DNA of 7,118 nucleotides from an uncultured Angelakisella sp. GTDB lineage: Bacteria > Bacillota > Clostridia > Oscillospirales > Ruminococcaceae. Location: positions 1-7,118 of the forward strand of contig CAJUFK010000148.1 of assembly GCA_910585535.1 (NCBI GenBank), in the 5' to 3' direction. Below, piece by piece: positions 1 through 4,869 of the stretch (position 1 is the first letter of the stretch; every line of letters begins with the position of its first letter). Below the pieces are notes generated by a model that was not told where the DNA came from, did not search any database, and was given only the letters and a program-made list of their open reading frames with translations. The position numbers and the translations under genes are program-made.

Positions 1-148
1 TTACCTCGTTTCCTCTACTTTGTATACTCATTTGTTTTTCATGCGTTTGCCCTGTTGCAAAGCCGAGGCAGGCAAAAAGACCGCGTTCTGATGACTAATT
101 TGTTCAAAGTAATCCGCCATGCCACCCCCCTCTTTCGCCAAAAATCGG
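1..148. other. Left-edge intergenic region, no gene supported
   Basis: I see no convincing gene here. On the minus strand, the first 16 bases read as a purine-rich stretch with two GAGG motifs, as a ribosome-binding site for a gene reading leftward out of the window would. A minus-strand ATG at 31-29 also opens a frame to the edge (MSIQSRGNEV), but it lacks a ribosome site. A divergent gene just beyond the left edge is therefore possible but cannot be shown. No terminator-like hairpin with a T-run is visible. Confidence 0.4.
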
Positions 149-177
149 TTGCCATTTTTCCTTCTTTCCGCTATAAT
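149..177 (+). promoter_or_regulatory. Sigma-A promoter for the small protein/3D-protein operon
   Basis: A -35 box TTGCCA (149-154) and a perfect -10 box TATAAT (172-177) are separated by exactly 17 nt. Transcription would start near 184, leaving a very short leader before the AGGAGG at 191-196 and the ATG at 206. The match to the housekeeping consensus is strong and the placement ahead of the first gene is right. No operator-like repeat is visible around it. Confidence 0.85.
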
Positions 178-205
178 GATAAGAAACCAAAGGAGGGACA
201 AGCCC

Positions 206-517
206 ATGGAAGACAGCGAACTCCGCGAATTGCTTTTGGAGATGTTTGGCGGCGATCCCGTCCAGCCCCCAGTCCCCCAACCCCCCAAGCCGCCGCAGCC
301 TGCGCCCAGGCCCCAGCCTATGGCGCCCAAGACCCCGGCCCGGCAGCCGTCCCGGTTTTTCATGAAAAAGTTCCGGGGCACCGCCAACTTTGTGGAAAAC
401 CACTCCAACGCCTTTTTTGAGGAGATGTCCCGAGAGCATCCAACCTTCCAGGTGGTCAGCACTGCCGCCGTAGAGCTGCCGGACAGCATCTGCCTATTCC
501 TTACCTACCATCTTTAA
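206..517 (+). CDS. Small proline-rich protein of unknown function
   Basis: This 103-residue protein is not one I recognise. The start is fixed by AGGAGGGA (191-198) eight bases ahead of the ATG and by the promoter at 149-177; the frame is open further upstream, but earlier starts would precede the promoter. Residues 1-16 form a short acidic/leucine-rich helix-like segment (EDSELRELLLEMF). Residues 17-48 are a proline/glutamine/alanine-rich, probably disordered linker with repeated PP and PxP steps. Residues 49-103 look folded, with a basic FFMKKFRG patch and a hydrophobic C-terminus (CLFLTYHL). There is no signal peptide or clear membrane span. It is the first gene of an operon: its TAA is part of the AAGGAG that serves the next gene, so translation is probably coupled. 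A role linked to the downstream wall protein is only inferred from this. Confidence 0.8.
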   Translation: MEDSELRELLLEMFGGDPVQPPVPQPPKPPQPAPRPQPMAPKTPARQPSRFFMKKFRGTANFVENHSNAFFEEMSREHPTFQVVSTAAVELPDSICLFLTYHL

Positions 518-526
518 GGAGCCTGT

Positions 527-1648
527 ATGACAGCAGCCATGCAAAAAAATCTTGTTCCCTTCCTCCTCCGCGCCGCAGAGGGGGTTGTTCGCTGTGTCTT
601 TAGTTCCGCCACCCTGGCGGGGATCGCCGCCGTGGCCCTTTCCGCCGTTATCTTCACCGTCAACTATCTGAACCACGTGGTCTACATCATCGACGGGGAC
701 AGCGCCACTGTCACCGTCACCCGGGAGCAGGACCATATGAAGATCCTTGCCAACGAGGAGATCCGCGTAACAGCCAAGGACATTGTAGAATACACCCAGG
801 CCGACGGGGAGCGGTTCGGCCAGATCACCATTCAGCATCCCTTCCAGGTCACCCTTGCCGTAGACGGCCAGCAGGAGGAGTTTGACGTGATGGAGGGGGA
901 CACGGTGGAGGAGATGCTGGCGGCCCACGGGGTGGAGCTTCGCAGCGCCGACAAGATCACCCACCCCCGGGCCACCTCCCTGATGCCCGGGGATGATGTC
1001 TCCATCGTCCGGGTGGATTCCCGGCGGGTGGAAAACGAAGTGGTCATCCCCCACAAGACGGAGGAGAAGCATACCAGCGTCATCAAAAACGGCACCACCC
1101 GAACCCTGCAGTACGGGGCGGACGGCCTGAAGAAGGAGACCTGGGAGGAGGTCCTGGAGGACGGAGAGGTGGTGGACCGGTACATCGTCCGGGAGGACAT
1201 CCTCAAGTACCCCACCACCGCCCAGGTCCTGGTGGGAGACGGAAGCGCCATCTCCAACTTCGATTTCAGCGCCCAGTACCCCCTGGACGCCAACGGCGAC
1301 CCGGTGAACTACATCTCGGTTCTCCGCAACCAAAAAGCAACCGGCTACCACCGCTCGGGAAAGGCCTGGGGATCCGGGTACTGGACCACCAAGGGGCAGT
1401 ACGGTGAAACCTACTGCCAGGCGGGGACGGTGGCCGTTGTCCGCCTGGACGAGATGCCATACGGAACCAAGCTGTACATCAAGACCCCGGACAACAAATT
1501 CATCTATGGATACTCGGTGGTCAACGACACCGGGGAGTTTGCCTACAACGGGGTGACTGTGGACCTTTTTTACGAGACATACACCGAAAGCGTTCTAAAC
1601 GGGGCACGGTTTGTGGATATTTATATTTTGGAGATACCGGGAAGGTAG
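527..1648 (+). CDS. Membrane-anchored G5/3D-domain protein, putative peptidoglycan-remodelling enzyme (YabE/RpfB-like)
   Basis: This 373-residue protein has a short basic N-terminus and one membrane span (about residues 24-48) with the rest outside. Residues about 52-102 and 100-163 resemble ubiquitin-like DUF348 repeats (second copy: TLAVDGQQEEFDVMEGDTVEEML). A G5 domain covers about 164-236. A 3D domain (named for three aspartates) covers about 270-370, with MPYGTKLYI at 310-318, NDTGEF at 333-338 and VDLFY at 345-349. The 3D fold is a double-psi barrel related to lytic transglycosylase MltA and to YuiC/Sps muralytic enzymes, so cleavage of cell-wall glycan is the likely role. The second and third aspartates are present (D334, D346). 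The position of the first, five residues before the PYGT proline, is R306, with D308 two residues later. AAGGAG at 516-521 overlaps the upstream stop codon. Activity is inferred from the family only. Confidence 0.9.
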   Translation: MTAAMQKNLVPFLLRAAEGVVRCVFSSATLAGIAAVALSAVIFTVNYLNHVVYIIDGDSATVTVTREQDHMKILANEEIRVTAKDIVEYTQADGERFGQITIQHPFQVTLAVDGQQEEFDVMEGDTVEEMLAAHGVELRSADKITHPRATSLMPGDDVSIVRVDSRRVENEVVIPHKTEEKHTSVIKNGTTRTLQYGADGLKKETWEEVLEDGEVVDRYIVREDILKYPTTAQVLVGDGSAISNFDFSAQYPLDANGDPVNYISVLRNQKATGYHRSGKAWGSGYWTTKGQYGETYCQAGTVAVVRLDEMPYGTKLYIKTPDNKFIYGYSVVNDTGEFAYNGVTVDLFYETYTESVLNGARFVDIYILEIPGR

Positions 1649-1688
1649 CGCGCACCCTCCCCGGCGGTGGGCTAGCGCCCACAGGCAG

Positions 1689-1920
1689 ACCCTCCCCGCC
1701 GCTCTGCGGCTAAGGGTTGTACGGAAACTCAGGTTGTGCCTGGAGTCGGAGGCGGGTTAGCACCCGCTGGCACACCCTCCCCGGCGCTCCGCGCCTAAGG
1801 GTTGTACGGAAACTTAGGTTGTGCCTGGAGTCGGAGGCGGGTTAGCACCCGCTGGCACACCCTCCCCGCCGCTCTGCGGCTAAGGGTTGTACGGAAACTT
1901 AGGTTGTGCCTGGAGTCGGA
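1689..1920 (+). repeat. 85-bp tandem repeat, 2.7 copies
   Basis: Units start at 1689, 1774 and 1859, an exact 85-base period. The third unit diverges after 1920, where the full C element continues. Units one and two differ mainly in hairpin B, where inner-stem and loop bases change so that pairing is kept, and at one base of the spacer (AAACTC against AAACTT). Eighty-five is not a multiple of three, so this is not a coding repeat. The unit is one A-B-truncated-C module, so the array probably arose by duplication of a module that had lost most of C. Confidence 0.92.
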
Positions 1921-2009
1921 AGCAGCAAAAGGCGGGAGGTGGTAACGCCCCTTGCCAGGTGGTGGGAGGCGATTTTGTGCTTTGGACAAAACGCCGTAAG
2001 GACTCCAGG
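1907..2009 (+). repeat. C element, near-complete copy
   Basis: The left end TGCCTGGAGTC (1907-1917) and the right end GACTCCAGG (2001-2009) form a 9-bp inverted repeat. The interior is homologous to the copy at 6781-6886, with GCCCCTTGCCAGGT in the loop region, TTTTG...CAAAACG and GTAAGGACTCC. The internal AAATCGCCCC/GGGGCGATTT stem of the other copies has decayed here (ACGCCCC against GGAGGCGATT). The total length of about 103-105 bp and the terminal inversion resemble a small non-autonomous element or a folded RNA. No flanking target duplication is evident. Confidence 0.75.
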
Positions 2010-2011
2010 GT

Positions 2012-2162
2012 GGGCAAACACCCACAAATAACCCCGCCCCTGTGCGGTGTCTCTGGCTTGTGGGCCGGGGGATGAGAACGGCCAAGGTCCTACGGACGCG
2101 GGCTGCACCCAGCTGCCGGAATAAATGGCCACAGCCAAGGCTGCTAAGAATGGGAGTTGAAT
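2012..2162 (+). other. Leader of the AT-rich gene, degenerate hairpins
   Basis: No gene or convincing promoter is visible. Short hairpins occur: GTGGG/CCCAC around a CAAACA loop (2010-2025), CCGC-CCCTGT-GCGG further on, GTCC-TAC-GGAC (about 2088-2098) and AGCC-AA-GGCT (about 2133-2142). The first two recall hairpins A and B of the neighbouring repeat block and may be decayed modules. I compared the stretch with the conserved cores of common riboswitches that I know (TPP, cobalamin, SAM, FMN, glycine, c-di-GMP, T-box) and found no match. Confidence 0.4.
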
Positions 2163-2747
2163 ATGAAAAAAGCCTTCAAGGGGTGCCTGGTTTTTATTTT
2201 GGCTGTCCTTCTGATTTATGGGGTGGATGATTATTTTTGGCAGCGCAACCGTGAAAAACAAATTGAACAGGTGATCGTTGCCATGCAGGATTCCGTGGAT
2301 GAGTTGGAAATCTTTCTTCGAGAAAACGAAGATGACCTGGAATATTTAGTGACGACGTGTGTAAGGGAGGATCTCTTTATTGATGATACCTCTACTACAA
2401 CTGCCGGGGTCAATCCCAAGGATGTGGCCGTAGAACAAGAGGTATTGTCCAGGAGGGACAGGCTAATTGCAAATTTACCGGATCATATTGAATTTGATTA
2501 TATCTCTACATCAGGCGTAAAACTTTATAAGAAAGATGCAATGTTTTGGACTATGCATATGAAAATTTCTTCTCCTCCACTCACAGAAGATAGTATCTAT
2601 ACAGCTGGAAGTATTGGCACAGTAAAGCTTAATCGAACTTGGACAATCAATGTCGCAACCCAAGATTACCCGGATTATGCCCGTGCCCGAAAAATACTAA
2701 AAAAGCTGGTGAATCAGGCTTCACCAGAAAGCACTTCCGCCGGGTAG
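2163..2747 (+). CDS. AT-rich orphan gene, single-pass membrane-anchored protein of unknown function
   Basis: This 194-residue protein is not one I recognise. The ATG at 2163 is preferred over the TTG at 2157 because GGGAG (2152-2156) then has a 6-nt spacing; the TTG would leave none. Residues 1-4 are basic and 5-22 are a hydrophobic span (FKGCLVFILAVLLIYGV) of signal-anchor type; C8 is not in a lipobox. An acidic, helical region follows (residues about 30-60, QRNREKQIEQVIVAMQDSVDELEIFL...), then a threonine-rich turn, then a mixed region ending in a basic helix (ARARKILKKLV) and a short polar tail. Composition is sharply lower in GC than its neighbours: bases 2341-2400 are about 37% GC and 2461-2520 about 33% by hand count. 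That and its place beside a repeat block suggest recent acquisition. It is probably real, since the ribosome site, membrane anchor and codon pattern agree. Confidence 0.75.
   Translation: MKKAFKGCLVFILAVLLIYGVDDYFWQRNREKQIEQVIVAMQDSVDELEIFLRENEDDLEYLVTTCVREDLFIDDTSTTTAGVNPKDVAVEQEVLSRRDRLIANLPDHIEFDYISTSGVKLYKKDAMFWTMHMKISSPPLTEDSIYTAGSIGTVKLNRTWTINVATQDYPDYARARKILKKLVNQASPESTSAG
2699..2727 (-). terminator. Intrinsic-terminator-like hairpin reading on the minus strand
   Basis: On the minus strand, a perfect 8-bp stem CTGGTGAA/TTCACCAG with a 6-nt loop is followed by C and then six T residues. The plus strand shows the same stem but is followed by AAAGC, so it would not terminate in that direction. 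It lies inside the last codons of the AT-rich gene. No minus-strand gene is visible to its right for it to serve, so either it ends an antisense transcript or it is a chance or inherited structure. Confidence 0.45.
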
Positions 2748-2831
2748 GCGAAACGGCGCGAAAGTCTTTGTCCGGCTCCGGCGCGGCGTGGCAGACAGGC
2801 ATCAGGCGGCCAGCCCGGGCTCCTTGGAATC

Positions 2832-2859
2832 TTGGCATTTCGGAAACTTTGCGTAGAAT
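2832..2859 (+). promoter_or_regulatory. Probable promoter of the substrate-binding lipoprotein
   Basis: TTGGCA (2832-2837) and TAGAAT (2854-2859) are separated by 16 nt. A perfect TATAAT also occurs at 2859-2864, but 21 nt from that -35, so the exact -10 is uncertain. The AT-rich stretch 2854-2897 stands out within a GC-rich region directly ahead of a strong ribosome site (AAAGGAGG, 2898-2905). Transcription would give a leader of roughly 45 nt. Confidence 0.6.
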
Positions 2860-2876
2860 ATAATATAAAGTTTACC

Positions 2877-2898
2877 TATCGGATATGATATTATCGGA
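2877..2898 (+). promoter_or_regulatory. Direct repeat TATCGGA x2, possible operator
   Basis: TATCGGA occurs at 2877-2883 and 2892-2898, with start-to-start spacing of 15 nt, in the leader between the promoter and the ribosome site of the lipoprotein gene. The position suits a repressor or response-regulator site, but two 7-base copies in an AT-rich stretch could be chance. The second copy abuts the ribosome site. Confidence 0.3.
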
Positions 2899-2913
2899 AA
2901 GGAGGCGCTCCCC

Positions 2914-4428
2914 ATGGCTTTTCTGCGGCGGCTGACCGCCGGGCTGCTGGCCCTTGCTTTGGCTCTGCTTTCGGGCTGTGACGCCGTGGCCGAGCCGGCC
3001 TCCGGGGGCGTCTCTTTGGCCCCTTCTTCAGAGGAGGGGGGCGGGACGGCGGCGCCGGAAACCCTTTCTTCGGTGCGAATCCCCTATGACCCGGAGGATG
3101 GTCTGAACCCCTACACCTGCCAGGGCCTCCAGAATTATTACGCCGCAGGGCTTTTGTACGATACCCTGGTGGCGCTGGATTCGGTGGGAACGCCCCAAAA
3201 CCGGCTTGCCCAGGAGGTGACCTTTGACGGGAACCTCTGCATCGTCAAGCTGCGAACCGACGGGCGGTTTACCGACGGTTCCCCGGTGACCGCCCAGGAC
3301 GTGGCCTACTCCGCCCTTACCGCCAGGGAGACCCCCCGCTTCGCCCCCGGCCTTGCCGGGGTGCTGGAGGTCTCCGCCCCAGATCAGTATACGGTGGTTT
3401 TCTCCCTCTTGACCCCGGACCGCTACTTTGGCCGAAGCCTCATCTTTCCCATCGTCAAGGCGGAAACCGCCGCCGATCCCCTGCCGGTGGGGAGCGGGCG
3501 CTTTGCCCTGGGGGAACAGGGGGATCTTTTGGTCCGCAACGACCGGTATTACGAGCCGGTCCAGAACCTCCGCCTGGTCCGGCTGGTGGATGCCGGACCC
3601 CTCCTGTCCCAAAGCCAGGCAGTGCTGGACGGGGAGATCGATCTGTCCTATACCGACCTGCGCGGGGCCGCCGACCTCTCTCTGGGCCTGGGGAGCCGCC
3701 AGGTGGTCCTCAGCAATCTCCTCTACCTGGGGGTAAACAGCCAGCGTCTGGGGATCCCCGCTGAGCTGCGGGTGGCCTTCTCCGGCCTAATCGATCGGGA
3801 TGCGGTGATCCGCCGGGCCTACCGCGGCTATGCCGCCCCTGCCGAATCCCCCATCAAACAGTCCTATTCCTCCACCGTCACCGGGGAGGAGGAACCCCTG
3901 CCGGAAAACCAGGAGGAACTGCTGGCCTCCCTGGGCTTCGGGGAGCGGGACGAGGAGGGCTGGCGGCTCTACCGGAACCGCCGGTACGTCCTCCGCCTTC
4001 TGGTGAACAGCGACAGCTACGACCGCCTTTCCGCCGCCGCCATCCTCCGGGATGCTTTCCAGGCGGCGGGCTTCCAGATCACCCTGGAAAGCGTCCCCTT
4101 TGAGGAATACAGCCTTCGCATTGCCGAAGGAAACTACGACCTCTATCTGGGGGAAGTGCGGGTCCCCCCCAACCTGGATCTCCTCTCCCTCATCGCACCC
4201 AGCCCCACCCTGGGCCCTGGATGCGCCCGGGATGAGGAGCTGCTGGCCCTCTACTACCAGGTGAAAGCCGGAGAAGCGGAGCTTTCCGCCCTGGACGGGG
4301 CCCTCCGGCGGACCATGCCGGTGATCCCCCTGGCCTACCGCCGGGGAATCGTAGCTTTTTCCCCAGATTTTTCCGCAAATATAGTTGCAACGGAACAGGA
4401 TATTTTTTATAATATAGGAGAATGGTAG
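2914..4428 (+). CDS. Orphan family-5 ABC-transporter substrate-binding lipoprotein
   Basis: This 504-residue protein belongs to SBP_bac_5 (OppA/DppA/NikA type), which captures peptides, nickel or similar solutes outside the membrane. The signal peptide ends in the lipobox LLSGC, so C22 should be lipidated; residues 23-50 are a polar Gly/Ser/Glu linker. Family landmarks in order are: GLNPYTCQG (63-71); GRFTDGSPVTAQDV (117-130, equivalent to the usual FHDGTPLTAEDV); PVGSGRFAL (191-199, usually PxGTGPY); DGEIDLSYT (239-247); LGVNSQR (272-278); the LRVAFSGLIDRDAVI block (285-299); and MPVIPLAYRRG (468-478). Length is normal for the family. The ATG follows AAAGGAGG with about 9-nt spacing. No permease or ATPase gene adjoins it, so it must use a transporter encoded elsewhere or act as a sensor; the ligand cannot be told from sequence. 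Its last codons contain the promoter of the next gene. Confidence 0.9.
   Translation: MAFLRRLTAGLLALALALLSGCDAVAEPASGGVSLAPSSEEGGGTAAPETLSSVRIPYDPEDGLNPYTCQGLQNYYAAGLLYDTLVALDSVGTPQNRLAQEVTFDGNLCIVKLRTDGRFTDGSPVTAQDVAYSALTARETPRFAPGLAGVLEVSAPDQYTVVFSLLTPDRYFGRSLIFPIVKAETAADPLPVGSGRFALGEQGDLLVRNDRYYEPVQNLRLVRLVDAGPLLSQSQAVLDGEIDLSYTDLRGAADLSLGLGSRQVVLSNLLYLGVNSQRLGIPAELRVAFSGLIDRDAVIRRAYRGYAAPAESPIKQSYSSTVTGEEEPLPENQEELLASLGFGERDEEGWRLYRNRRYVLRLLVNSDSYDRLSAAAILRDAFQAAGFQITLESVPFEEYSLRIAEGNYDLYLGEVRVPPNLDLLSLIAPSPTLGPGCARDEELLALYYQVKAGEAELSALDGALRRTMPVIPLAYRRGIVAFSPDFSANIVATEQDIFYNIGEW
4385..4413 (+). promoter_or_regulatory. Promoter for yloU-fakA inside the end of the lipoprotein gene
   Basis: TTGCAA (4385-4390) and a perfect TATAAT (4408-4413) are separated by exactly 17 nt. 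They lie within the codons for the last 15 or so residues of the lipoprotein (VATEQDIFYNIGEW), where base composition suddenly becomes AT-rich. Transcription would start around 4420, giving a leader of about 35 nt to the yloU ATG with AAAGGAGG at 4438-4445. There is no terminator between the genes, so read-through from the lipoprotein promoter is also expected. Confidence 0.8.
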
Positions 4429-4454
4429 CTTTTCGCTAAAGGAGGAAGAATAGA

Positions 4455-4805
4455 ATGATCGGTTTTGAGACCAGTCTGGGGACCATCGAGATTTCCCAGG
4501 AATACTTTGCCAATCTCATCGGCCACGCCGCCAGCGAGTGCTACGGGGTGGCTGGGATGCTCAGCTCCCCCTATCAGACCGTCCGCTCCCGGGTGCTGCG
4601 CCGGGAAAATCCCGACAAGGGGGTCCGCGTCCGCAGTGAAGACGGGAAACTCCTGGTGGATATCCACATCGCCGTTACCTACGGGGTAAACATCTCCGCC
4701 ATTGTCAAGAGCATTGTCCACAAGGTCCGGTACACCGTGGAGGAGGCCACCGGCTTCCCCGTGGCCAAGGTCAACGTCTTTGTGGATTCTATGAAGGCCC
4801 AGTAA
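4455..4805 (+). CDS. yloU: Asp23/Gls24 family protein, YloU-type
   Basis: This 116-residue protein is in the Asp23/DUF322 family of envelope-stress and alkaline-shock proteins. Visible family features are an N-terminal T-x-x-G-x-I-x-I pattern (SLGTIEISQEYF), GVAGM (residues 31-35), and the conserved second half: VDIHIAVTYGVNISAIVKSIV, then VRYTVEEATGFPVAKVNVFVDSM. There is no membrane span or signal; relatives are cytosolic and some are tethered to the membrane through AmaP, which is not present here. The ATG follows AAAGGAGG with 9-nt spacing. The gene directly precedes fakA, the same order as yloU-yloV in Bacillus subtilis and many Bacillota, which supports the YloU assignment over other Asp23 paralogues. 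Its molecular role is not established; co-transcription with fakA suggests a link to membrane lipid state. Confidence 0.93.
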   Translation: MIGFETSLGTIEISQEYFANLIGHAASECYGVAGMLSSPYQTVRSRVLRRENPDKGVRVRSEDGKLLVDIHIAVTYGVNISAIVKSIVHKVRYTVEEATGFPVAKVNVFVDSMKAQ

Positions 4806-4869
4806 GGCCCATCTCAACAAGAAGAGTTCAAGGAGAGGGCCGGGGCCGTCTCCGAAAGGAGTATTGCAA

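Larger units (their letters stand above)
1654..2011 (+). repeat. Structured repeat block 1 (A-B-C modules)
   Basis: This block begins within about six bases of the 3D-protein stop. Hairpin A copies lie at 1667-1682 (GTGGGC-TAGC-GCCCAC), 1752-1767 and 1837-1852 (GCGGGT-TAGC-ACCCGC). Hairpin B copies lie at 1689-1717, 1774-1802 and 1859-1887. Each B has an outer ACCCT/AGGGT stem and an inner stem, GCCGC-TCT-GCGGC in the first and third and GGCGC-TCC-GCGCC in the second. A broken B fragment lies at 1654-1666. Every A-to-B gap is 6 nt and every B-to-C gap is 19 nt. The C start TGCCTGGAGTC is at 1737, 1822 and 1907; the first two C copies are cut off after about 14 nt and the third is nearly complete. 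No T-run makes a convincing intrinsic terminator, though the hairpins sit where a 3' end is expected. No protein gene is supported in this stretch. Confidence 0.9.

Noticed and set aside
1..31. Partial divergent gene starting at the minus-strand ATG 31-29
   Set aside because: Only ten codons are visible, with no ribosome site before the ATG. The purine-rich stretch at 1-16 fits better as a ribosome site for a start beyond the edge.
494..1351. Long minus-strand open frame antisense to the 3D-protein gene, and similar ones at 3028-3612 and 4828-5931
   Set aside because: These mirror GC-rich third codon positions of well-supported plus-strand genes. They have no ribosome site and low-complexity Gly/Val/His translations.
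1654..1717. Hairpins after the 3D gene as an intrinsic terminator
   Set aside because: The stems are GC-rich but are not followed by a T-run. A role as transcript 3' end protection remains possible and is given as a finding, not a terminator call.
1689..1920. Tandem array as a CRISPR
   Set aside because: The period is 85 bases with the whole unit conserved, so there are no unique spacers, and no cas gene is present.
2012..2162. Riboswitch or T-box ahead of the AT-rich gene
   Set aside because: No conserved core of a class I know was found, and the downstream product gives no metabolic hint.
1795..2261. Minus-strand open frames of 96 and 120 codons in and after repeat block 1
   Set aside because: Same repeat-derived translation (DSRHNLSFRTTLSRRAAGRV), no start signals, and one runs into the AT-rich gene antisense.
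2750..2830. GC-rich palindromes such as AGCCCGGGCT as a terminator of the AT-rich gene
   Set aside because: There is no T-run, and short GC palindromes are common at this base composition.
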